Below are positions 1-9,865 of a DNA stretch of 64,000 nucleotides, piece after piece. Both the position numbers and the translations under genes were made by a program. Position 1 is the first letter of the stretch. Every line of letters begins with the position of its first letter. Under the pieces are notes generated by a model. It searched no databases and was not told the origin of the DNA. It saw only the letters and a list, made by a program, of their open reading frames with translations. This DNA comes from Pogostemon cablin (lineage: Eukaryota > Streptophyta > Magnoliopsida > Lamiales > Lamiaceae), in assembly GCA_023678885.1 (NCBI GenBank), contig CM042997.1:22574064-22638063 (forward strand). Direction: 5' to 3'.

Positions 1-579
1 ATCAAAGGTGAAAATATCTACCACGATCATCTCTTTTAAAAAAATATTTATTTATACATGAAACTTAGAAATTCATTATTGATTGTTGAAGTCTGCTGTT
101 CAGAGGAATTTACAATGGGAAGCAATATCATGTGGTTGATATTGCCACTATGCTTAGTAGTGCTTGGAGCGCGGGCGTTGATTGGATTATCGTAAATGTT
201 GTGCCCTAAATCTCTTTTTAGCACCTAATTCTTGATTAAAAACGATGGATTACTACATTGGGGTACATTTAAAAACCTGGGGTGTATTTAGAATTTTAAT
301 TATAATTAATCTTGTTTTATTATTTATAAAAAGGTATTTAAGTCTTTTCACATAATCATTTTTTAAATATATAAATTAATGGGATTCGTTTAGTAGATCC
401 GGGGGTGCAAATAGACACTCCCTTTTATTTTTAGTAAAAAAGATCCACCAATATTCATTACATTCCTCTAATACAACTTTTTTATGGATGCACGGGTATT
501 CGATCCACATCCCTCTAATACAACTATTCAATACACATAGAATAATAATACTCATTAATCCACACGAATGCATAAATAG
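1..579. other. AT-rich flank, no confident gene
   Basis: Mostly AT-rich DNA. Around 370-575 there is sequence resembling a decayed Stowaway-type MITE: it shares short words with the intact MITE next to it (for example a run of aataataatactc followed by attaatccac). A 45-codon plus-strand reading frame at 58-195 is listed separately. Nothing else is recognisable. Confidence 0.5.
58..195 (+). CDS. Possible small hydrophobic ORF or 3' terminal exon (hypothetical)
   Basis: A 45-codon frame from ATG at 58 to TAA at 193-195. An internal ATG at 115 would give 26 residues. The last 20 residues or so are strongly hydrophobic (WLILPLCLVVLGARALIGL), like a membrane segment. The window begins just upstream, so this could be the last exon of a gene lying to the left. 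I recognise no family and chance cannot be excluded. Confidence 0.15.
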   Translation: MKLRNSLLIVEVCCSEEFTMGSNIMWLILPLCLVVLGARALIGLS

Positions 580-581
580 TA

Positions 582-784
582 CTCCCTCCGTCCGGTTCTA
601 AGGTATCCATTTACTTTTTGCATGTGGATTAAGGAGTATTATTATTATATGAAAAATTTGTAGTTATATTAGAGGGAAGTGGTGAACTATATTGTGTACT
701 TTTTTACTAAATAGGAGAAATTGATACATTTGAAGCGGACGCCAAAAATAGTAAAATGAATATCTTAGAAGCAGAGGGAGGGAG
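582..784. mobile_element. Stowaway-like MITE (Tc1/mariner-type)
   Basis: The left end reads CTCCCTCCGTCC and the right end GAGGGAGGGAG, an imperfect terminal inverted repeat, flanked on both sides by the dinucleotide TA (580-581 and 785-786), the usual Stowaway target duplication. It is 203 bp with no coding capacity. Terminal sequence and size fit the common dicot Stowaway type. The right terminus is slightly degenerate, so the copy is not fresh. Confidence 0.8.
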
Positions 785-786
785 TA

Positions 787-1811
787 ACTTATTATCATTA
801 ATTCCACAAAAATACAAATTCAATTAATAGAATCAATATGACTGCATTTTGTAATATGCACTCACCTTTGACAAAATATTTTTGAATTATTACAGCAAAC
901 TTTTCATTCTTTTCTTATTTGTTTGTATGCCGTTTCACCCTTTAAAAATAGGAGTTTTAAGCAAATAACTACTCACAAAATTACATTTTCAAAAATGTGA
1001 AGAGCTAATCAGGGATGGAGTAGTATGCCTTATTGAATTAATAATTTTTAGGAGTAGTGATTCTTTAAACATTAATCTACTACGTGTGAACATTAATATA
1101 AAACGTGCTTTTAAGAAAAAAAAACTGTTGCTTTGTTTTATAAATTGAATCTTGCTCATACTATATGTTAGGTTCAAAAGAATCAAAACAAGACGCACGT
1201 GATGGTTTTATGATGATTTTACAAAGGAGATGTGCAAATTAAAGTAGGAGGAAGAGTATAGACATCTTCCAGTTGTTTTACAAAACCCTTCAAACATTTT
1301 TTATTTATTTATTCCAAAAAAATAAAAAAAACTCAAAAAATAAATATTATTTTATTTAATAATATCAAAAATTATTTTAATTTTAAATTTATTATTTTTT
1401 TCACATACATATATTAATACTTTATATTTTTTTATTATTTAAAAATAAGACAATTTTCTCTTGATTAAATAATATTGATAAAAAAAATAACAAAGATGGA
1501 AAACGTTTTTGGTTTAGGAGGACTATATAGAAAAATGTCCACAATTTTTGAGAATTTTTGTATTGGGTTTAAGTTGATTTATTAAATTTAGGGGGCGGCT
1601 ATTTGCACCTGAAATTACAATATGTACCCCCAAAAATATATAAATAGACATAATTATCCTTATAAATCCTATATTTGTTCGGTTGCAACAATCGAATAGA
1701 TAAGAATCAGAATTAATCTATCTTATCTGTTCGGCTGCGACAAACGAACAGAATCAGAATTACAATTCTGTAATTCTGATTCTGTCACAGTGGCGACCGA
1801 ACAGAATCATC
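787..1811. other. AT-rich spacer with a perfect 17-bp hairpin
   Basis: There is no gene. The stretch 1290-1480 is almost pure A/T. At 1748-1785 a perfect 17-bp inverted repeat with a 4-nt loop (attc at 1765-1768) is built of the words cagaatcag and gaattaca. The words cagaatcagaattacaatt recur at about 18668, on the far side of element A. Confidence 0.5.
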
Positions 1812-2258
1812 CTCCCAATTTTTCGACCTTTCCCGGCCCTTTTTCGGTCACCTGATTCTCGTTGTATTTTTCGAAGAAGCCGATCAAGTTGGTAACCGCC
1901 AGAATGATCTCACTTTCTTGATCTTCTTCACATCTCCATCATGCGTATAGTTCTGAATTGCAAACGCGCTGATCATCGCCCCCGGCTTCCCGAAGGCGGC
2001 GCTGATCGCGTGGCAGGTCGACCTCACCCTCATCGGAAACAGCTCTGTCGGCAGGATGAAGGTGGTGCTGTTGGGCCCGAAGTTGGTGAAGAAGAAGGTG
2101 AGACCGTAGAGCACTGCGAATGTCCATTTGTGGTCTTTGTTTCTGAGGTAATCGTATTGGATTCCAATTAAGAACATAAAATTGAACATCATGAGAAAGC
2201 CCACCAACTGTATGTCATAACGATCGATTTTTATATGAACTCCACCATGAACCACTCG
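1812..2258 (-). pseudogene. PHT1-type phosphate transporter fragment (relic)
   Basis: Minus-strand translation of 2255-1884 gives a recognisable piece of a PHT1 high-affinity phosphate transporter (major facilitator superfamily). It contains YGLTFFFTNFGPNSTTF, then LPTELFPMRVRSTCHAISAA and FGKPGAMISAFA, equivalent to the late transmembrane helices and their loop in the family. After DGDVKKIKK a 2-nt insertion shifts the frame, and the expected continuation (ILAVTNLIGFF) appears in another frame, ending near 1850. The N-terminal four-fifths of the usual protein of about 530 residues is absent. Element A is inserted immediately 5' (2263), and I see no matching upstream coding sequence on its far side (18620 onward). 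This is a non-functional gene fragment. Confidence 0.75.
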
Positions 2259-2262
2259 TTCC

Positions 2263-2719
2263 TATAGGAAATAAATCCTAAAACCTTAAATCCTATTACG
2301 ATTAACGAGATCAAAACTATAATGCGAAAGCGTACCTGATCCAATGAGTCCTCTAGGCGGAACACGAACTCGGGATTAGTGGTTTTATGACCTTCCTTAA
2401 TTAAGCCTCCTTATTCCTTATGGGGACCGTAGTAATCCCTCCCGATGGGGAGGAGGAAAGACCATATTCGGCTTAGTATATTTGGGACCATAACCTGGGA
2501 GCCTTTATATACTATACAATTGGGCCACCCATAATCACCTAGTCATATAGTATTGGGTATCTACTCAATTGGCTCATATCAATATTATTATAGCCCATTG
2601 ACTTTTAACCTTAATTGGATCACTTAATTAAGTCCATAAAATAATTGAATAGCTAATATAATTGCATAATAAGATATTGCCCACAATTAGACTTTATTGG
2701 AAATTAAAAATTTCCAACA
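2263..2719 (-). repeat. Element A 3' LTR (left copy)
   Basis: Direct repeat of 18164-18619. Starts TATAGGAAAT (TG to TA at the terminus) and ends TTTCCAACA. Followed at 2720 by a pyrimidine tract (atctcccactt) that is the polypurine tract when read on the minus strand. No gene inside. Confidence 0.88.
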
Positions 2720-3522
2720 ATCTCCCACTTGGGCTATATATTTCTCAAAGCAATTATATCAAGAGTCCTTAGTTGCGCAACTTTATGCTATTCCTCTTCA
2801 GGCTATACTTAACAATCTGGTCCATCTCATATACTAATATGGAATTACCGCGGTATTCACCACATTATAAATCGTGGTTAAACCCCGACAATTACCAATA
2901 TCAATATACTCAATGACATAGATCAAATATGGTGAGTAGCATGGAAATTACATGCAATGTGATCAACATCATGTCTATTTCCAACTGGTCCAACTTAAAT
3001 CTTTAGTGAGATCAATCATAATGTAAAATATTACAAAATAAGAAATTAACTTAAAGGAATTCACAATGAATTCAAATCCATCAGCTTAATTCTGCAGAAA
3101 CCCGAATTATTCAAAACCAAAGTGTCTTAAAAACTTTAAAGAGCAACAAATATAGACACCCACTGAACTAATGTATTCTAAAATCATATAACACCCACAT
3201 GAGTAGCTTGCTAATAAAATTACAGGGCGTTGAATACATGATTGGCGGATCAGTATTTAGAGTCTATCATAATATGCTCTACTAAAATTTATCCATAAGA
3301 ACACTTTCTTTAACAACGAAAAATTCTATGTCAATATGTTTGACTTATAAGTACTCTTGTCGTTAATACTTTACTGCGAACTAACTTTCACAATCAACTT
3401 TATGTGACAAAGTTTCGCAATCTTTATTTCATGATTGGATGCCCCTTAGAGTGTTACTATTTCCGTTATCATGGTTAATGAGTTACAAGTGTTTGCTTGG
3501 CACTTCATCATAATATAACTCT
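2720..3522 (-). pseudogene. Element A: 3' end of decayed copia pol (RNase H tail)
   Basis: Internal sequence next to the 3' LTR. It aligns colinearly with 58542-59340 of element G. In G the same stretch, read on the minus strand, shows scattered remains of the end of a copia RNase H with many stops. No open frame survives. The stretch ends where element B is inserted (TSD CCCGA at 3523-3527). Confidence 0.6.
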
Positions 3523-3527
3523 CCCGA

Positions 3528-5396
3528 TGATGAGAGTGAAAATAAGCGTGTTTTAGTGTCCAATTTAACACCTTTTTGATTGATATTCTTGTCATATATT
3601 AGCACAATGGTCTTATATTCATTATATGTGAGAAAAAGGTGCACTTGAGGTGTTTTGTTGTGTTTTAGGTGGAAAAAGGATGAAAAGAGCCAAGTTTGAG
3701 AAAAGGTGCAATTTGTGCAAGAATGCTGATAAACGCACGTCGAACTTGTATAATTATTATGTATTGATGTGGAGCTCTGAATTGGATTTGTGATATATGG
3801 TTGGAAATCCACTGAAGAGAGGGTCGTTTTGGCTTAAAGAACATCCCATTCGGAGTCCGAACGAGGAAGTTATGAGCAAAGTGGTGACGCCGCGCGAGCT
3901 GTGCGAACAGAATTGCAGTGCTACTTTCCATGGCCTTTTACATATTCAACTCTTGGAGTTCTTGTGATTTCTTTATATGAGTAGAAATCCAAGGAAGAGA
4001 GGATCGCGTGAGTGCAAAAATCACTTAATTTGGAGGTCGGATGTGAAAGTTATACGCGAAACGGAGAGACTGCGCAAATCCAGTAGCAGGGTTCGACCTG
4101 TGGTTCGACCTGTGGCAATTGGTTCGACCTGTTTGACGAGGTCGAACCTGCGCTTCGGGAACTTACCAAATCCGTATTTTCGAGGCCAAAACACGTGGGA
4201 TCACTTGAAAAGCCCATTCCAAGCCCTAGAGACGTGATTACAAGTATAAAAGGAGGCTCATGCAGTCAAGAAAAACGTCACCAATCACCGAGGAGAGGCC
4301 ACAACATACAACACCCCACAAGGGGGGATCACCCCCCATCCATCATCCACTTCCTTTCCTCCATCCATCCATCACTTTGAAGATTCGTTTGTGGAATCAA
4401 GAGGAGAACCAAGAGGAGGATTCAAGATGGAGAAGGGCATGAAGACGCCATATCAAGGGTTTATTCGTTTCCTAATTTATCTTGTATTTTCCGGACATCC
4501 GGGTAAGATCTATCCAACACCCATGATTGTTCTTCGAAACATCATGGGCTAGAGCCTTTTTGGTAGATTTAGGAGTTTGAAGGTTTTATCTAGTTAATTG
4601 AACTTTCATGTATACACTCCGTACAACACTACTTGTGGATTTATTTTATATATGATTGTGCTTTCTTAATCCATATTCACGGTCGTTTTGTGCATCTTCA
4701 ATTGGTATATAGAGTCTGAATATATATCTTGGTTGTAGATTGAGTGCGTTCACCGCTGAACAGGATTCCATGTTATGATTCTAAGTGAGGGGACTCCGAA
4801 ACTTCATTAGAACTATCTTATATGAATACTTATTAATTGAATTGAATTCGGGTTAATAAGTAGGATAAAGAGGATAATTTCATAGTACCTATAAAGGGAG
4901 ATCATATCGGGTTAGAGTACCAATCCTAGGGGGAAATAATTGATACTGATAGTACCTAGAAAGGGGGGTGAAATTATATCTCTTGCTCCGAGGTTATTCA
5001 CACGTGTTACACGCATGTTTACTTGTGTCTATAGAGTAGATATGCATGGTTTAGTGATGCGTCCATATTCCACAAGGCAGAGTCGGACATTGACACATGG
5101 AAGAGAAGTTAAGTAGTGAAACTGGATTATCCTAGAGCTACCTATTCTCCTACTTGATCCACTTTCGTATTCTTCAAGTGATATTTATTTTATTTGTTAT
5201 TTTAATTACTTGTTTATTAGTTTAATAATTCTAAACCTCAAACTATATTGCCACACTTGTCTTAATTAATTTAGTAAATAATTAAATTGATAATACGCCG
5301 TCCCTTGGGTTCGATATTCACTTGGTCACCTTTCGAGACTACAATTGATATCCTTATACTTGAGGATTATTTTGTGTGTTGAGAAAACGCTCATCA
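3528..5396 (+). repeat. Element B 5' LTR
   Basis: 1869-bp LTR, TGATGAGAG...CTCATCA. It has a short U3 array of the GGTTCGACC word (three forward, one reverse, 4089-4149), a TATA box at 4245, and a long R/U5 region. Its 3' part shares blocks with the LTRs of E and F (for example acaacactac and gttcgatatt), which marks them as related families. Confidence 0.9.
4245..4252 (+). promoter_or_regulatory. TATA box of element B 5' LTR
   Basis: TATAAAAG in the context gtgattacaagtataaaagg, conserved in all six Athila LTRs of the window (11191, 22515, 31827, 44028 and 47595). It lies about 95 bp downstream of the last GGTCGAACC-type motif. A Pol II start would be expected about 30 bp further on; the start itself is inferred. 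Confidence 0.7.
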
Positions 5397-5402
5397 AGTT
5401 CT

Positions 5403-5420
5403 TGGCGCCGTTGCCGGGGA
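5403..5420 (+). other. Primer binding site, element B (tRNA-Asp type)
   Basis: TGGCGCCGTTGCCGGGGA, 6 nt downstream of the LTR end. The same 18-mer occurs at the equivalent place in E and F. It matches the site described for Athila elements, complementary to the 3' end of tRNA-Asp. Confidence 0.85.
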
Positions 5421-5579
5421 CGGCTGTTATTATTGATTTTATTATTTCTAGTTTGATTAAGATATTTTTTTCTTTTATTTGTGATTATTTATTTCTATCT
5501 AACCTTGAATTTTTTCGAGTTACTTGTGTGCTTGAAAAAGGAGGGGAAGGAAAGGAACGAATAACACATTGAGCTAAAC

Positions 5580-8486
5580 ATGGCCGGAGCAAGGCAGAAT
5601 CCGGATAATGTTGCCATACGTGAAATTTTCACGAACTTTGGGAATGTCAACATGGGGTTGATAGGAGCAAGGGGGGAAGATGATGATTTTGAAATAAATC
5701 CCGCTCTTATTAACATGGTGGAAAAGAATCCCTTTTCTGGAGATTGGTTTGAAGATCCATATCAACATCTCCGAAGATTTCTTGGTTATGCAAACACTCA
5801 AAAAGGAGCTGGAGCTCATGATAATGCTAGGCGGATTGCCCTATTCAAGTTCTCATTGATTGATAAGGCGGAAGCTTGGTATGAGACTCTTGATGCCACA
5901 GATTGCACTACATGGGACCAACTGCAGCAGAAGTTCTTGGAAAGATACATGCCACCCTCAAGGATCTTAAGAATGAAGCAAGAGATCACTCGATTCGTTA
6001 TGAATCAGGGTGAGAAATTTTATGAGGCGTGGGTCAGATTTAAAGACATGCTCAGGAGGTGTCCACAACATGGAATGTCTAAGGCTGAATACATAAGTAT
6101 CTTCTACTATGGATTGGATTGTGAATCGCGTATTTTTATTGATGCATCATCAGGAGGAGCGTTGTTATCTAAGACAGCACTTGAAGCGGAAAAGTTGTTT
6201 GAAGACATCTCTATGAATACACGTGACTGGCCTGTAGTGAGAGATAGAGGATCATATGTACTTGGCGTGGTAGCGCAGGTTGAACATCAAGTGGAGAAGC
6301 CGAATAGGGATGATGAGATCGTCTCTAGTCTAGCTAACATCAACAAGCTACTAGAGTCCCAGCAGACGCAGATTACAAAGTTGACACAAAGGGGGCCTAG
6401 TATGAAGCAGCAAGAAGTGAAGAGTGTTGAAGATACCTTCCATCGATACATGGCTGGGAATGATGCAAGGATTGAGCGTCTTGAGGATACCATGAATGTT
6501 GATCGTGCAGATTTATCTAAGCAATTGAAGGACCTTACTTTGGTTATGGGGCAGATGACCACGAACGTGAATCAATTAACACAAAAATTAGAAAATAAAG
6601 CCATCACGTTAAGGTTTGGAACACAGTACGAGGGAGCAATGAAGCCGGAGTCGAAGTTTGAGGCGAAAGCAAGTGGATTCGACCAAAAACAATGTGATTT
6701 GACCTGTCCCACAGGTCGAAGCGTGCAGGGGAGGTCGAACTGGGCTTCTGGAAGTGTTTCAAGAGCAGCAGGCACTCGGTTCGACCTGGGGGGCATCGAT
6801 TCGACCAGGCCATCTGGTCGAACCCAGGTCGAACCACCCCATCTGGAGCACTCTATTTTTGCAAAGCCTCGATTCGACCACGATGCTACCGGTTCGACCA
6901 GGCCATCAGGTCGAACCCAGGTCGAACCGGCGACCAAAAATCTTACAGAAGGTCAGTTCGACCTGGGGCATTTCGGTTCGACCAGCACAACAGCTCGAAC
7001 CAAGGTCGAACCACATCCTCCGAAGTACTCTGTTTCATCTGCAGCTCGATTCGACCACGACATAATCGATTCGACCAGTACCCTTGGTCGAACCAAGGTC
7101 GAACCGGTAGGCAAAAATCATCCAGTGAGCCGATTCGACCTGGGGGGAGTTGGTTCGACCAGTACCCCTGGTCGAATCCAGGTCGAACCCAACATGCAAG
7201 GTGAGAATGCACTTCCAGGTGCTCGATTCGACCACGACGTACTCAATTCGACCTGTCCTGATGGTCGAATCCATGTCGAACCCCAAGTTCAAAGTGAGAG
7301 CAGCATGCCAGACGACTGGTTCGACCAAAGCATTGATGGTTCGACCAATCACCCAGGTCGAACCCACGTCGAACCCCAATTACAGAAAGAAAGCAGCCTT
7401 CCAGACGATTGGTTCGACCATTACACACCTAGTTTGACCAGCACCAGTGGTCGAACTGAGGTCGAACCTATTCCTTCTGCACCGTTTTCCGCGCCGAATG
7501 TTCCCTATGATGTTGATGCTACTCCAGTGGTTCGGAATGAGCAAAGTACAGAGATAATAGCTGAGAAAAAGTGGGAAGAAGCAAAGAGATTGAGAGCCAA
7601 GAAGGATAAAGTGAAGGAGGTTGAACGTGATGAATGGGGAAGACCAAAAACCAAGATACCTCCTCCGTTTCCTTCGAGATTGGCCGAGAAGGGATTGGAA
7701 GAAAAGTTCAAGAGGTTTCACGATGTCATGAGCAAGGTAAGCTTGAACATTCCTTTCTCTGAAGCAATCATGGAGATGTCATACTATGCCCGATTCCTCA
7801 AGAATATTATATCAAAGAAGAGAAGCTTGAACGGAGTGGAGACGGTGAACCTATCAGAGAATTGCAGCTCGATCCTTCAAAGGAAGTTGCCTACAAAGTT
7901 AAAAGATTCGGGAAGCTTCACTATTCTTTGTGACATTGGAAAAGGGTCGGCACATAAAGCCTTGTGTGATTTGGGGGCAAGCGTTAATTTGATGCCTTTG
8001 TCCATATTTAAAAGGCTTGGTTTGGGGGATCTTAATCCCACGATTATTGCTCTTCAATTGGCGGATAGATCCATGACTTGTCTGAAGGGTTTAATTGAAG
8101 ATGTTTTAGTGAGAGTGGATAAGTTAGTTTTTCCCGTGGATTTTCTTGTACTTGAGATGGAAGATGATAAGAGTGACATTCCCCTTATTTTGGGACGACC
8201 GTTCCTTGCCACAGCTGGAGCTATGATAGATGTTAAGGAAGGAAAGCTTAGACTGCGAATGGATAATGAAGATGTGGTTTTCTCTCTTGATCGTGCAATG
8301 AAGATGCCCATGGAGACTCAATCGTGCGAAAGCATAGATGTGATTTCTAACTTTTTTAATCTTGATTTTTCTAAGGCAGGTGATTCTGAATTTAAGTGGA
8401 CGATTGACAAGGGGGTGTCTAGACAGCCAAGGGAGGAAGGAAATTTCAATGATCATATTTTTGTGACCAAAAAAGGTGAGTGTTGA
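5580..8486 (+). CDS. Element B gag-protease polyprotein with palindrome-repeat linker
   Basis: An uninterrupted 968-residue frame, the only intact long retroelement gag in the window. Residues about 45-190 are a Retrotrans_gag capsid-type domain (CTTWDQLQQKFLERYMPPSR; FYEAWVRFKDMLRRCPQHG). Residues about 235-345 are polar and probably helical. Residues about 365-630 are nine repeats of 28 or 31 residues reading RFD..., GST..., GRT..VEP. Residues about 780-900 are a retropepsin-like aspartic protease (ALCDLGASVNLMPLSIF, catalytic Asp at residue 797; ILGRPFLATAGA). After SIDV the last 45 or so residues match nothing in E or F, where RT would follow. The start ATG aligns with the internal MAANPDNLAI of E and F, so B lacks their lysine-rich N-terminal extension of about 75 residues. 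There is no CCHC zinc knuckle. Confidence 0.88.
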   Translation: MAGARQNPDNVAIREIFTNFGNVNMGLIGARGEDDDFEINPALINMVEKNPFSGDWFEDPYQHLRRFLGYANTQKGAGAHDNARRIALFKFSLIDKAEAWYETLDATDCTTWDQLQQKFLERYMPPSRILRMKQEITRFVMNQGEKFYEAWVRFKDMLRRCPQHGMSKAEYISIFYYGLDCESRIFIDASSGGALLSKTALEAEKLFEDISMNTRDWPVVRDRGSYVLGVVAQVEHQVEKPNRDDEIVSSLANINKLLESQQTQITKLTQRGPSMKQQEVKSVEDTFHRYMAGNDARIERLEDTMNVDRADLSKQLKDLTLVMGQMTTNVNQLTQKLENKAITLRFGTQYEGAMKPESKFEAKASGFDQKQCDLTCPTGRSVQGRSNWASGSVSRAAGTRFDLGGIDSTRPSGRTQVEPPHLEHSIFAKPRFDHDATGSTRPSGRTQVEPATKNLTEGQFDLGHFGSTSTTARTKVEPHPPKYSVSSAARFDHDIIDSTSTLGRTKVEPVGKNHPVSRFDLGGVGSTSTPGRIQVEPNMQGENALPGARFDHDVLNSTCPDGRIHVEPQVQSESSMPDDWFDQSIDGSTNHPGRTHVEPQLQKESSLPDDWFDHYTPSLTSTSGRTEVEPIPSAPFSAPNVPYDVDATPVVRNEQSTEIIAEKKWEEAKRLRAKKDKVKEVERDEWGRPKTKIPPPFPSRLAEKGLEEKFKRFHDVMSKVSLNIPFSEAIMEMSYYARFLKNIISKKRSLNGVETVNLSENCSSILQRKLPTKLKDSGSFTILCDIGKGSAHKALCDLGASVNLMPLSIFKRLGLGDLNPTIIALQLADRSMTCLKGLIEDVLVRVDKLVFPVDFLVLEMEDDKSDIPLILGRPFLATAGAMIDVKEGKLRLRMDNEDVVFSLDRAMKMPMETQSCESIDVISNFFNLDFSKAGDSEFKWTIDKGVSRQPREEGNFNDHIFVTKKGEC
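6676..7471 (+). repeat. Nine F-F-R-R palindromic units inside B gag
   Basis: Each unit has two forward words (GGTTCGACC or a one-base variant) then two reverse complements (GGTCGAACC). Unit starts are 6676, 6778, 6871, 6955, 7048, 7132, 7225, 7318 and 7411. Spacings are 102, 93, 84, 93, 84, 93, 93 and 93 bp, all multiples of three, so the reading frame is kept. Units starting RFDHD alternate with units starting FDLG in the centre. The same word occurs in non-coding LTR DNA. Confidence 0.95.
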
Positions 8487-8735
8487 GTGTAGACAAGAAG
8501 AGGGAAAGAAAGTACTTGAAGGTGAGGATGCGACAAGACCGTTCTGTGATCCAGTAGTTCAAAGTGGTAATCCGTCGTGACTCTCCGACGTTAAACATGA
8601 GCGCCTGTTGGGGGCTTGCCCTTCCGTTTTATTGCTTTATTCCTTTCGTGTGCTTAAGAAATTTTTATATTTAAGGTGCTTACTAATCGGCAATTACATC
8701 TCTTTTTAAACTTAGTTTCGACTTACGTTTTTACT

Positions 8736-8750
8736 AAGTTTGGGGGGGGG
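8736..8750 (+). other. Internal PPT-like tract, element B
   Basis: AAGTTTGGGGGGGGG, preceded by an inverted word pair (aaacttagt ... actaagttt) that can form a short stem. It is equivalent to 28614-28626 in E and 39095-39107 in F. It lies about 1.7 kb upstream of the real 3' PPT. Confidence 0.6.
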
Positions 8751-9757
8751 TGTGATGTACTTACCTCATTGAAGCACCAAGAGTATAATCTTTTCTTTGT
8801 AATGTTTGCTAGGGGAGTTGATTTTTTGCGGTATATTGAAACTTTAATCGGTTTTGATGTGTCGATTTTTTGTAATTTGCCTAGTGTTCAGTGGAGTTTC
8901 TAGTGTGTGGAGTTGATTACATAGTCAATTAATTCTTTCTTATAGTTCTCCTATTTTATTATTGATGAATCCTGTGATGATGAGTTTGTTTGAGCTTTGA
9001 TGATAGAAAAAGGGTAACTAGGTGGCAAGACGAGTTCTACACTATGGCTTTAACTCGAGGAGCTCGTGCGTTTTGAAGGAGAAATCAGGTGCCCTCGTTT
9101 CCTTTTTCTAATTTTTATATGTGCTTTTAATTCATAGGAGTGGAAGGATTGTGTTTATGGTGGTGATCCATGTGAGCTTATATTATTAAAATTATCTTTG
9201 AAATTCATATGCTCTTGAAATTGATGAAGGAAGTGTACTTAAGTTATATTATGATATGAAGTTCTATGTGTACTTGTGGGATATTGCTTACCATGAAAGG
9301 TGCTTTGTTACTTGTTAAATACCCATGTGAGATTTTGAGCCTTGTTTATCATGATACATAATCACATGATATTTCTTTTCTGGTGAGTATCGTTCTTGTG
9401 TGTGTATTCTAGAACTTGCCTCTTGTCTTACTTGAGACTACATGTTATGTTAGATAATGGGAAATGATCTAAGGCCATCCTTGAAATTATGAGTCACTTA
9501 GCCAAATAATTCCCTGTACCATATGATTGTTTATCCGTAGTTAGCCCCGTTGAGCCTAAAAACCTCATTCTTTGGCAGCCTATGTGAAATAACCACTTTG
9601 AGCATCTGAATTTTTTTGAGCCTTGATTGTCTTATTAGTGGAGAATTAATGGCTTTTCAAAGTGTGTTGATAGAGCTTGATAACGAACAGCTTGGGAAGG
9701 AATGAAATTGGTATTGAATTAGTGATGGATTTTGATAATGCATTTAAGGAGAAGCAT

Positions 9758-9865
9758 GGAGTAGTGCTTAAATCTAGTACTCCATTGAATCAAATACCCT
9801 AGGGTAGTGCTTAAATCTAGTACCCTATGGAGGATGCGTGAGGTAGTGCCCGAAACTGGTACCTC
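9758..9865 (+). repeat. Three 26-nt hairpin repeats with covarying stems
   Basis: Copies at 9758-9783, 9801-9826 and 9840-9865. Outer arms are GGAGTA/TACTCC, AGGGTA/TACCCT and GAGGTA/TACCTC, enclosing a related 14-nt loop region (GTGC...). Arm bases differ between copies but pairing is kept. Related single hairpins occur at the same place in E (46251, 46336) and F (42782). Confidence 0.8.

Noticed and set aside
6572..7437. Antisense and alternate-frame frames over the gag array of B
   Set aside because: Shadows of the palindromic repeat inside the true gag frame, which continues into recognisable capsid and protease domains.
6676..7471. GGTTCGA as Pol III B boxes or tRNA T-loop copies
   Set aside because: The core resembles a B box, but the following bases (CCT, CCA) usually lack the C expected at the end of GWTCRANNC. 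No paired A box or tRNA fold is present.
6676..7471. CRISPR-like regular repeats
   Set aside because: Plant nuclear retrotransposon context; repeats are inverted within units, spacers are homologous to one another, and there are no cas genes.
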